DNA of 64,000 nucleotides from Aminobacter sp039907765 (GTDB lineage Bacteria > Pseudomonadota > Alphaproteobacteria > Rhizobiales > Rhizobiaceae), in NCBI RefSeq assembly GCF_039907765.1, contig NZ_JARDJI010000003.1:62001-126000 (forward strand), given 5' to 3'. Positions 1 to 7,734 of this stretch are shown here, piece after piece. Under the pieces are notes generated by a model. It was not told the DNA's origin. It made no database searches and saw only the letters and a list, made by a program, of their open reading frames with translations. How positions within the stretch are numbered: the stretch's first letter is position 1; each line of letters opens with the position of its first letter. Position numbers and translations under genes: made by a program.

Positions 1-112
1 GAATAGAGAAAGGCGATGCGCTCGGGGCATCAGTTGGCGCTTCTTTAGACTCTTCCCAAACCGTCAGCTTTCGGGAACGCTGCCACTCCACGTTGCGGCA
101 CGAGGAACCACG

Positions 113-869
113 ATGACGCCCGACACGTCCCGTTGGCGCTCTTCGGAGACATACAACTATCTGGACGATCTCGATTCTCCCGATCTCGCCTGGGAATGGC
201 TCAGGCGCAATCCCAACTATCAGAAGGACTACGCGGAGGCGGACCGCCCTTCCCTGAAGCGCGAACTCCATCGGAAATGGGGACTGCAATTTTTTCGTCC
301 CGCCGTCGCTGAATGCTGGCGAGCGTCCGGTGCTCTGGTCCGCCGAAGCGGACACGAGCGCCGTGCTGCTCACGCACGCGCCAGCCATCCTGCCGGCGGC
401 CGACAATCTCTTCACCGAGCTGCGCGAGACCTCCGCCCGCTCGGACGAGCAAGGCGTGCATTTCCTGCTCACGGCCGGCGGGCAGACTATTCGGCTGGTC
501 AGGCTCACGGGCATCCCGGCCGATGCGCACGTCGCAGCGCTCGTGCCGCTTGATGCCGACGCCTTCGACAGAATCAAAGCCATCGACCGCCTGCTCCGCG
601 CCTTGAAAGGACGACCGGTCCCTGACGACCGCCGTTTGACGCGCCAACAAAAACGGCGTCACCGCCATATGCTGCAAGCCACCGATGGGCGCGTGAACGG
701 CGCAACCTACCGCGACATCGCCGGCGTCATCTTCGGCGTCGACCGCGCTGCGTCCGAGCCCTGGAAAACCTCGGCGCTACGCGACACCACCTCCGCCCTG
801 GTCAAAGACGGGCTGGCGATGATCGCCGGCGGCTATTGTGCTCTCCTTCGCCATCGCCGCCGGGCCTAA
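113..869 (+). CDS. FseA-like DUF6499-DUF2285 ICE excision activator, expressed by +1 frameshift (or frameshifted)
   Basis: The first frame, from ATG 113, encodes a DUF6499-type N-terminus (key stretch YNYLDDLDSPDLAWEWLRRN). The homologous DUF2285 part lies in the next frame, from about 296 to 869. One base of the T6 run at 290-295 must be skipped, after which the sequence reads through as one protein of about 251 residues. DUF2285 proteins of ICEMlSymR7A include the anti-activator QseM and the activator FseA, and FseA is made by programmed +1 ribosomal frameshifting from two overlapping ORFs. The arrangement here matches FseA. Without the shift, a 146-residue product ends at 553. The gene lies just upstream of an AlpA/RdfS-like gene, a plausible target. 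An inactivating mutation or a sequencing error in the homopolymer cannot be excluded. Confidence 0.75.
290..298 (+). other. Candidate +1 slippery site in the FseA-like gene
   Basis: The in-frame codons read CAA TTT TTT CGT. A ribosome with tRNA-Phe on the second TTT could slip forward one base onto TTC and continue as GTC CCG CCG in the DUF2285 frame, while CGT waits in the A site. The position coincides exactly with the change from N-terminal to C-terminal homology. Confidence 0.55.
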
Positions 870-1003
870 TCCCCGCCGCGCGGGGGGTGAGAATTAGCGT
901 CACCCAACTTCCCCCTCCCTCCACGCCAGCAATCTTCGCCACCGTGGTCCCCGTTCGCCGCTGAGAACCAGCGGCCACCCGGAACCCCACGGAGGCCCGA
1001 TCG

Positions 1004-1285
1004 ATGCGACCCGACCTGTCCGCTGTCCCGCCACGCTTTCTTCGCACCAAGGAAGCCGCTGAATTCTTGAGCCTGTCCGCCCGCACGCTCGAAAAGCATC
1101 GCACCTATGGGACCGGGCCCGCCTACCGAAAGCTCGGCGGGCGCGTCGTCTACGCGATCGACGATCTCCAGGCCTGGGCCAACCGCGGCGCCGTCACGTC
1201 GACCTCCGACCCACGCGGCGCCGTCCTGCCCGCCAAGCGTCACACGCCCGCGCCGCCCGCTCGCACCAGCCGCTTCGCGCGCTGA
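1004..1285 (+). CDS. AlpA/MerR-type excisionase, RdfS-like recombination directionality factor candidate
   Basis: This 93-residue protein has a winged helix-turn-helix of the AlpA/excisionase type at about residues 10-60. The core is RTKEAAEFLSLSARTLEKH followed by YRKLGGRVVYAIDDLQAW. Proteins of this family bind bent DNA next to att sites and drive excision, or act as small regulators. The tail is basic and proline-rich. It is followed 7 bp later by repA and preceded by the FseA-like activator gene. In ICEMlSymR7A, FseA switches on rdfS, so that role is proposed here by analogy. The 134-bp gap upstream (870-1003) starts with a short GC hairpin (871-885) and is the likely promoter region. Confidence 0.7.
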   Translation: MRPDLSAVPPRFLRTKEAAEFLSLSARTLEKHRTYGTGPAYRKLGGRVVYAIDDLQAWANRGAVTSTSDPRGAVLPAKRHTPAPPARTSRFAR

Positions 1286-1292
1286 TCCCTGA

Positions 1293-2447
1293 ATGACGGC
1301 GCGGCGGCAGGCCCCTTCGGAGCGCGGACAGCTCGACCTGTTTCGGGCGCTCCCTGGCGACTTCGCGCCGCGTGATACGCAGGATCTCATGGCTTACCCG
1401 TTCTTCTCCCTCTCCAAGACCCACCGCGTCGCGCCGATCGATTTTTGCGCCGGCGATATCTCGATCCGCGTCGAAGCCGTTCCCGACCACGGAATGGCGA
1501 CCATCTGGGACGCCGACATCCTGATCTGGGCGGCGAGCCAGATCATCGAGGCGCGCGACGCACAACTGCGCACCTCGCGGCTGATGGCCGCCACGCCGTA
1601 TGAAATCCTGACCTTCGTTGGCCGCGGAACGTCCTTGCGCGACTATCAGCGCCTGAAGGCAGCGCTCGATCGCCTTCAGTCGACGACTGTCTGCACCTCG
1701 ATCCGCCAGCCGGCCGAGGGCCGCCGCCATCGCTTTTCATGGATCAACGAGTGGCAGGAGCGCACGGATCGCCAGGGCAGACCCGCCGGCATCGATCTCA
1801 TCGTTCCAGACTGGTTTTACCAGGCCGTTCTCGACGACGCGCTGGTTCTCACCATCGACCGCGCCTATTTCAACCTGACGGGCGGGATCGACCGCTGGCT
1901 CTATCGGCTCGTGCGCAAGCACGGCGGTCGCCAGCAGGACGGTTGGCGCTTCGACTTTCGCCACCTTCACCAGAAGTCCGGCAGCCTGTCGCCGTTCAAG
2001 CGCTTCGCCTTCGAACTGCGCGACATCATTCGCCGCCAGCCACTGCCCGGCTACACGCTGTCGCTGGAGGTCGAGATCGGCGGGCGCGTGCTGCTCGCCT
2101 TCGAGCCGACCTGGGGACAGTTTGTGGAAGGCCTCGTGCTATCGGGAACCCGCGCTCACGTGCTATCGGGAACCGGGGGCTCGTGCTATCGGGAACCGAA
2201 ACGGCCCTCAAGCCCAAGAAAATCAACAGAAAATTGCTCCCTTAACTTAGACTCTAACAGAGAGTCTAACCTTAAGAGGCGCGCGCGCGATGTGAACAAC
2301 ATCGAAAGCGGGCATCGGAACAAAGCCGAAGCGCCTGCCGATCACGCCATCCCTGATACGACTTTCCGTAGTTCCGCTTCTACGACTGACGATACTTCCG
2401 ACGCGCCGAACCTGCTCCAAAGCCGCAAGCAGGGAGGGGCAGAATGA
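1293..2447 (+). CDS. Replication initiator RepA (RPA family)
   Basis: This 384-residue protein resembles the plasmid replication initiator 'RPA' family found on alphaproteobacterial plasmids and ICEs. The conserved stretches are MAYPFFSLSKTHRVAPI near residue 34 and ITRPxxDLxVPDW-like segments such as GIDLIVPDWFYQAVL. Such proteins start replication of the excised circle and help keep it in the cell. The C-terminal third encodes three LSGT-type or shifted copies of an iteron (2135-2197), so the probable origin lies inside the gene. Residues after about 300 are low-complexity and poorly conserved. The stop overlaps the parA start (ATGA-type), which indicates translational coupling. Confidence 0.8.
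   Translation: MTARRQAPSERGQLDLFRALPGDFAPRDTQDLMAYPFFSLSKTHRVAPIDFCAGDISIRVEAVPDHGMATIWDADILIWAASQIIEARDAQLRTSRLMAATPYEILTFVGRGTSLRDYQRLKAALDRLQSTTVCTSIRQPAEGRRHRFSWINEWQERTDRQGRPAGIDLIVPDWFYQAVLDDALVLTIDRAYFNLTGGIDRWLYRLVRKHGGRQQDGWRFDFRHLHQKSGSLSPFKRFAFELRDIIRRQPLPGYTLSLEVEIGGRVLLAFEPTWGQFVEGLVLSGTRAHVLSGTGGSCYREPKRPSSPRKSTENCSLNLDSNRESNLKRRARDVNNIESGHRNKAEAPADHAIPDTTFRSSASTTDDTSDAPNLLQSRKQGGAE
2135..2197 (+). repeat. Three 16-bp iterons inside repA
   Basis: The 16-mer CGTGCTATCGGGAACC occurs perfectly three times, at 2135-2150, 2159-2174 and 2182-2197, with start-to-start spacing of 24 and 23 bp. Identical direct repeats at about two helical turns are the usual binding array for an iteron-type initiator. 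This suggests that an origin of replication overlaps the initiator gene. Confidence 0.8.
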
Positions 2448-3097
2448 TCGTCGCGCTGCTCAACCAGAAAGGCGGCGTCGGCAAGACGACGCTCGCGCTG
2501 CATCTCGCCGGCGAGCTCGCCAAACGCGGCAAGCGCGTGACCCTGATCGACGCCGACCCGCAGGGATCGGCACTCGACTGGTCGCAGCAGCGCGGCCGCG
2601 AGAGCCTGCCGCGCGCCTTCGGCGTCGTCGGCCTGGCGCGCGACACGCTGCACCGAGAAGCACCCGAGCTGGCCCGCGATGCGGATCACGTCGTCATCGA
2701 CGGGCCGCCGCGTGTCGCCGGCCTGATGCGCTCCGCGCTGCTCGCCGCCGACCTGGTGCTGATCCCGGTGCAGCCATCTCCGTTCGACGGCTGGGCGTCG
2801 GCCGAGATGCTGGCGCTTCTCGCGGAAGCGCGCGTCTACCGGCCCCGGCTCGTCGCGCGCTTCGTGCTCAATCGCTGCGGCGCACGCACCGTCATTGCCC
2901 GCGAGACGGCCGAGACGCTGGCCGACCACGATCCGCCGGTGCTCGCCACCACCGTCGGTCAGCGCGTCGTCTTCGCAGACGCCGCGCAGTCCGGCCGGCT
3001 GGCTTCCGAGATCGATGACGACAGCCCGGCCGCGCGCGAGATCTCGGCGCTGGCGGCCGAGGTCGCGCGCCTGGCCATCGGCGGGATCGCGCCATGA
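2444..3097 (+). CDS. parA: ParA-family partition ATPase
   Basis: This 217-residue ParA/MinD-type ATPase has a deviant Walker A at residues 9-16 (KGGVGKTT), a switch I region around LIDADPQGSALDW and a Walker B-like HVVIDGPP. It would pattern or segregate the excised ICE circle on the nucleoid. The short length without an N-terminal HTH is typical of type Ib ParA. It overlaps repA upstream and a small ORF downstream by 4 bp each, so the genes form one operon. A ribbon-helix-helix partner is encoded two genes downstream. Confidence 0.9.
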   Translation: MIVALLNQKGGVGKTTLALHLAGELAKRGKRVTLIDADPQGSALDWSQQRGRESLPRAFGVVGLARDTLHREAPELARDADHVVIDGPPRVAGLMRSALLAADLVLIPVQPSPFDGWASAEMLALLAEARVYRPRLVARFVLNRCGARTVIARETAETLADHDPPVLATTVGQRVVFADAAQSGRLASEIDDDSPAAREISALAAEVARLAIGGIAP

Positions 3098-3264
3098 GGG
3101 CGGGCTCCGAGATCGTGCCGGCCGGCGACGGGTTCGTCGGATCGGGCTCGGCCTGCCGACTCTCCGGCCGTTGTCTCGGCCGCGAGATCGACGCCGGTAT
3201 GGCGGAGTACGCCCGCGCTCGCATCGCCTCCGTGCCGCCGTTCCACGACGGAGGCGGCGCATGA
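3094..3264 (+). CDS. Small hypothetical protein between parA and its partner
   Basis: This 56-residue ORF overlaps the parA stop and the next gene's start by 4 bp at both ends (ATGA junctions), the strongest evidence that it is translated. The product is rich in Gly, Ala and Arg and starts MRAGSEIVPAGDGF. I recognise no domain. ICEs of this family often carry a short ORF at this place. Confidence 0.6.
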   Translation: MRAGSEIVPAGDGFVGSGSACRLSGRCLGREIDAGMAEYARARIASVPPFHDGGGA

Positions 3265-3515
3265 CGGGCCGCACCGACAAGCGCCGCTTCGCATCTCGCC
3301 CCGGCGGTCCCGAAGGCTGGATCAAGGCGGCCGAGACGCAGGTGAACGGCAAGGCCGGCAACAACAGGTTCACCGCCCGCCTGACCATCGACATCACGCC
3401 GGAGCTGCGCGGGCGCATCAAGGTCGCGGCGTTCCGGCGCGGCGTGACAGTCGCCGACATGCTGCGCGACCTGCTCGCCCGCGAATTCCCGCTCATCGAT
3501 GGAGACGCCACATGA
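3261..3515 (+). CDS. Ribbon-helix-helix protein, probable ParA partner
   Basis: This 84-residue protein has a disordered basic N-terminus (residues 1-35) followed by a strand-helix-helix region, FTARLTIDITPELRGRIKV then AAFRRGVTVADMLRDLL, which fits a ParG/CopG-like ribbon-helix-helix dimer. Type Ib ParA proteins use such partners as centromere-binding proteins, and the position two genes after parA agrees with that. The ORF overlaps its neighbours by 4 bp on both sides. The assignment is by motif and context. Confidence 0.65.
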   Translation: MTGRTDKRRFASRPGGPEGWIKAAETQVNGKAGNNRFTARLTIDITPELRGRIKVAAFRRGVTVADMLRDLLAREFPLIDGDAT

Positions 3516-4018
3516 CCGGCCATGCGGCACGCCTTCCGCTGCCGGGCGGACCGGCGCCATTCGCGACGCTTGTCGAGCTGACCTGGCGCCAACGCCAGAT
3601 CGAGCATTGGATCAGGTTCGGCCGAAAGAGCTACGGACAGGTCCTCGACCGCCACCGCACTATCGCCGGCTTCGCGCCGAACAGCATCTTCGCCTTCGTC
3701 CGCTGGGCCGCCAACGAGTACGGCACGATCGTCTCGCGCATCGACATCGTGCGCGCCATCGGACGGGGCGAGCCGTTCCAGACCCTGCCGTTCGTGCGCC
3801 CCGGCGGCGAGATTCTGCTGAAGGCCGAGAACTGGCCGACCGTCGAGCGCGTGCTTCAGCATATCGATGCGATCGAGGCTCATGGCGTCGATCCCACCGA
3901 CGTCGACCCGGCCCACTGGCGGCATGTCCACAATCGACTTCGCGCCGGCGAGACGCCGTCAGCGTATACGCCGTCGCGGCACGAGGCCTGGCTGAAGCGC
4001 CGGAGGACCGGCCCATGA
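3512..4018 (+). CDS. DUF2840 protein
   Basis: This 168-residue soluble protein is of the DUF2840 type, seen regularly between parA and traF in ICEs of this class. Its function is unknown. Visible features are a Trp/Arg-rich N-terminal part (VELTWRQRQIEHWIRFGRK) and a repetitive PRG/ENWPTVERVL middle. It has no signal peptide or membrane segment. The start overlaps the upstream gene and the stop overlaps traF, so it belongs to the same transcript. Confidence 0.75.
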   Translation: MTGHAARLPLPGGPAPFATLVELTWRQRQIEHWIRFGRKSYGQVLDRHRTIAGFAPNSIFAFVRWAANEYGTIVSRIDIVRAIGRGEPFQTLPFVRPGGEILLKAENWPTVERVLQHIDAIEAHGVDPTDVDPAHWRHVHNRLRAGETPSAYTPSRHEAWLKRRRTGP

Positions 4019-4560
4019 CGCGCCTCGGCCTCGTCATCGCAACCGTGCTCGCAGCGATCGGCGTCGGTTATCCCGGCCTCGCGCCGATGCCGACCAAGCT
4101 GATCTGGAACGCATCGGCCAGCGCGCCGATCGGCCTCTACACGGTTGCGCCGGCAGACCGTCTCGACGTGCCCGAGTTGGTCGCCGTCGACCCGCCGGGC
4201 GTGCTTGCGGCTTTCCTCGACGCGCGCGGCTATGTCCCCGAAGGCGTGCCGTTGATGAAGCGCGTTCTTGCGGTCGCCGGACAGACGGTCTGCCGCACCG
4301 GCCTCGTCGTCACCATCGACGGCATCGAGGTGGGCGTGGCGCTCGAACGCGATCGCTCTGGCCGTGACCTGCCGGTCTGGCAGGGCTGCGAACGCGTTCC
4401 TGCCGGTGCGGTGTTCCTGATGAACTGGCAGGTCCGCGACAGTCTCGACGGCCGCTACTTCGGCCTGACTCCCACCAGCCAGATCATCGGCCGCGCGGTC
4501 CCCCTTTGGACCGACGAGGACGGCGACGGGCGGTTCCAATGGCGCGCGACAACGCGGTGA
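4015..4560 (+). CDS. traF: TraF, S26-family conjugal transfer peptidase
   Basis: This 181-residue S26 signal-peptidase-like protein has an N-terminal membrane segment (residues 4-22). The catalytic Ser is about residue 36 in SASAPIGLYTV, and the general base Lys is residue 82 in PLMKRVLAVAG. TraF of P-type conjugation systems matures and cyclises the TrbC pilin, and trbC is present at 34460. It acts at the periplasmic face of the inner membrane. The gene overlaps DUF2840 by 4 bp. Confidence 0.9.
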   Translation: MTRLGLVIATVLAAIGVGYPGLAPMPTKLIWNASASAPIGLYTVAPADRLDVPELVAVDPPGVLAAFLDARGYVPEGVPLMKRVLAVAGQTVCRTGLVVTIDGIEVGVALERDRSGRDLPVWQGCERVPAGAVFLMNWQVRDSLDGRYFGLTPTSQIIGRAVPLWTDEDGDGRFQWRATTR

Positions 4561-4627
4561 ACGCGCCCCGATCGCGTGCCGTGGCCCGGCGCGCGTCATC
4601 TCCACCGCACAGACAAGGAGCCCTTCG

Positions 4628-4963
4628 ATGCCGCAGATCGGTCATTTCACCCGCACTCCATCCGGATATTCCGGACGCGTCCGCACCCTCTCGCTCGATC
4701 TCGAACTGACCTTTGTCCCGGCCGAGAATGCCGACGTCGAGAATGCGCCGGCTTACCGCATCCATCTTGGCAACGAGGACGGTCCGGAAGTCGGCGCAGG
4801 CTGGAAACATACCGGCGATCGCGCCGGCGCGTTCATTTCCGTCGTGCTCGACGACCCTGTCTTTGCGCATCCCGTTCGCGCGCGATTGTTCCAGTCGGAT
4901 GAAGACGGCCGCGACTGGGGCCTGCACTGGACACGCCAGAAGAAGCGCGAGGAGCAGGAATAG
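4628..4963 (+). CDS. DUF736 protein
   Basis: This 111-residue protein carries the DUF736 pattern: MPQIGHFTRTPSGYSGRVRTL at the start, then a GWKHTGDRAGAFISV-like segment and LDDPVFAHPVRARLF. It is a small cytosolic beta protein of unknown function found across alphaproteobacterial mobile elements. The start at 4628 follows an AAGGAG ribosome-binding site. It is followed 2 bp later by the transglycosylase gene. Confidence 0.85.
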   Translation: MPQIGHFTRTPSGYSGRVRTLSLDLELTFVPAENADVENAPAYRIHLGNEDGPEVGAGWKHTGDRAGAFISVVLDDPVFAHPVRARLFQSDEDGRDWGLHWTRQKKREEQE

Positions 4964-4965
4964 CC

Positions 4966-5727
4966 ATGCCCCATTCCTGCGTCGATCCTGTCTTTCGGAA
5001 GTGCGGCGACCGACGCCGCACCGTCCTCCTTCTCCTTTCCGGCCTCGCCTTCGCGACGACCGCATCGTTTCCGACCTTGGCGCAGGTAGCAGCTCCGGTC
5101 CGCGTGACCGACGCGAATCCGCATGCAGCCCACATTGCTACGGCATCGCGCCGGTTCGGCATTCCGGCGGCATGGATCGTCGCCGTGATGCGTGCCGAAA
5201 GCGCCGGCGATGTGCGCGCGGTGTCGTCGGCCGGCGCGATGGGGTTGATGCAGGTCATGCCCGAAACCTGGGCCGAGTTGCGCGCTCGCTATCGGCTCGG
5301 CCGCGATCCCTATGATCCCCATGACAACATCTTCGCCGGCACGGCCTACCTGCGCGAGATGTGGGATCGCTACGGCAATGTCGCCGCGATGCTCGCGGCA
5401 TACAATGCCGGCCCCTCACGCTATGACGAGCACCGCGCGACGGGCCGCCCGCTGCCGGCCGAGACACGCGCCTATGTCGCTTCGCTCGCACCCGTGCTGC
5501 GGGGCGAGGGTCCGTCGAAGATCGCATCGGCGGTCGAGAAGCCGCTCGACTGGCGCGAGTCAGCGGTCTTCGTGCGCGACAGCGACGCACCCAGCGTCGA
5601 TCTCCTGCAGGGCGGCCGCCGATCGCGCGCGCCCCATTTATTTCTTCCGGCGACACCGGAGGCACTTCCCACGCCGGCGTCGCAGGGACTCTTCGTCGCC
5701 CGCGGCGACAAGGGAGCCGTCCCATGA
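4966..5727 (+). CDS. Conjugation-associated lytic transglycosylase (SLT family)
   Basis: This 253-residue secreted protein has a signal peptide ending near residue 40 (FPTLAQVAAP). The soluble lytic transglycosylase fold follows, with catalytic Glu78 in MRAESAGDV, then SSAGAMGLMQVMPETW and the AYNAGPSRY motif. Such enzymes open peptidoglycan locally so the Trb channel can be assembled (VirB1-like role). It ends just before the intergenic region that probably contains oriT. Confidence 0.88.
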   Translation: MPHSCVDPVFRKCGDRRRTVLLLLSGLAFATTASFPTLAQVAAPVRVTDANPHAAHIATASRRFGIPAAWIVAVMRAESAGDVRAVSSAGAMGLMQVMPETWAELRARYRLGRDPYDPHDNIFAGTAYLREMWDRYGNVAAMLAAYNAGPSRYDEHRATGRPLPAETRAYVASLAPVLRGEGPSKIASAVEKPLDWRESAVFVRDSDAPSVDLLQGGRRSRAPHLFLPATPEALPTPASQGLFVARGDKGAVP

Positions 5728-5970
5728 CCGGCTCCGCGGCAATTCGCGTCCTGTCGTGTTCCAGCGCATCACCGAGGCCGCTGAGGATGGCGCCAGGCAC
5801 CACAACCGTCCGATGGCGAGATAAAAAGGCGCAACGTGCGCCTCGGTCGGGTGGTTGTTTTTGCTGGGTTTTCTGGGGCGCTTCGCACCGTGTAGCGATT
5901 TTGCGCAACGTGCGCGCTGAGCATAAGCACCTGTTTCCTCGACATGTTTTGAACGTCGCGGGGCCGGGCC
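5728..5970. other. Candidate oriT region with a 13-bp repeat upstream of the relaxase
   Basis: This 243-bp stretch between the transglycosylase and relaxase genes has no convincing gene. It contains GCGCAACGTGCGC twice (5829-5841 and 5903-5915), each with inverted 5-bp arms GCGCA/TGCGC, and a T/G-rich section between them. Conjugative origins usually lie next to the relaxase gene and carry inverted repeats, so this is the best oriT candidate. The nick site was not identified. Confidence 0.45.
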
Positions 5971-7710
5971 ATGGCCGATGAGCGCGAGTTCCGTATCCGT
6001 CCTGGGCGAATCCGTTCGACCCGAGCGCAGCAGGCGCGGCCCTTCATCGCGCAGGCGCTGGCGGCCGCGCAGAAGGCCGGAGGCCGCGTGTCGCGGTCCG
6101 GCAGGATCACGCCCGGCAACCGCTCGCGCTTCGGCCGCGGCCAACGTGCCAGCATCCAGGCCAACCGCCTCCTCACCGGACGCACGCGCATCGTCGTCAT
6201 CAAGACCCGCGTCGTTCGCCACACCCCGCGTTCGGCCCCGCTCGGCGCGCACCTCAATTACCTGCGCCGCGACGGCGTGACGCGCGACGGGGAGAAGGCC
6301 CGGATGTTCGGGCCGGAGAGCGACGACTTGGACGCGCGGGAATTCGCGGAGCGCTGCGAGGGCGATCGACATCATTTCCGCTTCATCGTCTCGCCCGAGG
6401 ACGCAGCCGACATGGCCGACCTCAAGGCGCATGCTCGTGAGCTGATGAGCCAGATGGAAAAGGACCTCAGCACCAAGCTCGATTGGGTCGCCGTCGATCA
6501 CTGGAACACCGACAATCCCCACATCCATATTATCCTGCGCGGCCGGACCGAGGACGGCCAGGACCTCGTCATCTCCCGCGATTACATCAAGGAGGGCATG
6601 CGCGCCCGCGCGCAGGATCTGGTCACGCAGGAACTCGGCCAGCGCACCGATCACGAACTCCACCGCAATCTGGAACGTCAGGTCGAGGCCGAGCGCTGGA
6701 CTCAGCTCGATCGCCAGCTTGTCCGCGACGGCGGCAAGACCGGCATCATCGATCTCGCACCGCTCCCTGATCGCCTGCCGGACGCGTTCCACGCGCTGAA
6801 GGTCGGCCGGCTGCGCACCCTCGAAATCCTCGGGGTCGCCGGACAGGTCGGCTCGGCTCAGTGGTTCATCAAGGAAGAGGCGGAGAAAGTCCTGCGTGAG
6901 CTGGGCGAGCGCGGCGACATCATCAAGCGCATGCATCGCGCGTTGACTGAGCGTGGCATCGATCGCGGCTCTGCCAGCTACGTCCTCGCAGCCGGGAGCC
7001 TCGACGTGCCCGTCATCGGCCGGCTGGTCGAGCGCGGACTCGATGACGAACTGCGAGGCACGACCTATGCCGTGGTCGACGGCGTCGACGGCCGCACCCA
7101 TCATATCAAGCTGCCGCATCTGGACGCCGCCGGCGACAGCCCGCCGGGCTCGATCGTCGAGCTCCGCTCCTATGAGGATGCGCGTGGCGAGCGTCGCGTT
7201 GCGATCGCCGTCCGCTCCGACCTCGACATTCAGGCTCAGGTCAACGCGACCGGAGCGACATGGCTCGACCGCCAGGCGGTGGCGCGTGACCCGATCGCGC
7301 TCTCGGAGGGCGGCTTCGGTGCCGAGGTGCGCCAGGCCATGGATCAGCGCGCCGAGCACCTGATTGGTGAGGGCCTCGCAGATCGGCAGGGTGGGCGCGT
7401 CGTCTTCGCGCGCCGGCTGCTCAACACGCTGCGCGACCGGGAAATCAATGCGCTCGGCGAGAAGCTCGCTGGCGAAACGGGCCTGCCGTTCAATCGCGCT
7501 GGCAGTGGGGAGTTTGTCGCCGGCACCTATCGCCAGCGCCTCGCGCTCGCCACCGGCCGCTTCGCCATGATCGACGACGGACTCGGCTTCCAGCTCGTGC
7601 CCTGGGCGCCCTCACTCGAAAAGCAGCTCGGCCGCCATGTCTCCGGCGTCGCCCGTGGCGACGGCGGTGTCGATTGGGATTTCGGCCGCACGCGAGGCCT
7701 CGGCCTCTAG
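5971..7710 (+). CDS. DUF3363 relaxase (RlxS-like)
   Basis: This 579-residue protein of the VirD2-like/DUF3363 relaxase family corresponds to RlxS of ICEMlSym-type elements. The N-terminal 50 residues are basic. The metal-binding three-His region includes His184 and His186 in NPHIHIILRGRTEDG, preceded by RHHFRFIVSPEDA. The C-terminal DUF3363 part follows from about residue 270. The enzyme nicks oriT and pilots the strand through TraG and the Trb channel. TraG is the next gene. Confidence 0.9.
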   Translation: MADEREFRIRPGRIRSTRAQQARPFIAQALAAAQKAGGRVSRSGRITPGNRSRFGRGQRASIQANRLLTGRTRIVVIKTRVVRHTPRSAPLGAHLNYLRRDGVTRDGEKARMFGPESDDLDAREFAERCEGDRHHFRFIVSPEDAADMADLKAHARELMSQMEKDLSTKLDWVAVDHWNTDNPHIHIILRGRTEDGQDLVISRDYIKEGMRARAQDLVTQELGQRTDHELHRNLERQVEAERWTQLDRQLVRDGGKTGIIDLAPLPDRLPDAFHALKVGRLRTLEILGVAGQVGSAQWFIKEEAEKVLRELGERGDIIKRMHRALTERGIDRGSASYVLAAGSLDVPVIGRLVERGLDDELRGTTYAVVDGVDGRTHHIKLPHLDAAGDSPPGSIVELRSYEDARGERRVAIAVRSDLDIQAQVNATGATWLDRQAVARDPIALSEGGFGAEVRQAMDQRAEHLIGEGLADRQGGRVVFARRLLNTLRDREINALGEKLAGETGLPFNRAGSGEFVAGTYRQRLALATGRFAMIDDGLGFQLVPWAPSLEKQLGRHVSGVARGDGGVDWDFGRTRGLGL

Positions 7711-7734
7711 CTTCAATCAGAAAGGATCACTGGG

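Noticed and set aside
2342..3931. 529-codon ORF antisense to repA/parA
   Set aside because: A shadow of the GC-rich parA, DUF2840 and neighbouring genes. The plus-strand genes have clear homology and overlapping starts.
5724..5981. 85-codon ORF overlapping the transglycosylase stop
   Set aside because: Composition is arbitrary, it runs through the repeat-rich oriT candidate and overlaps the relaxase start. No family recognised.
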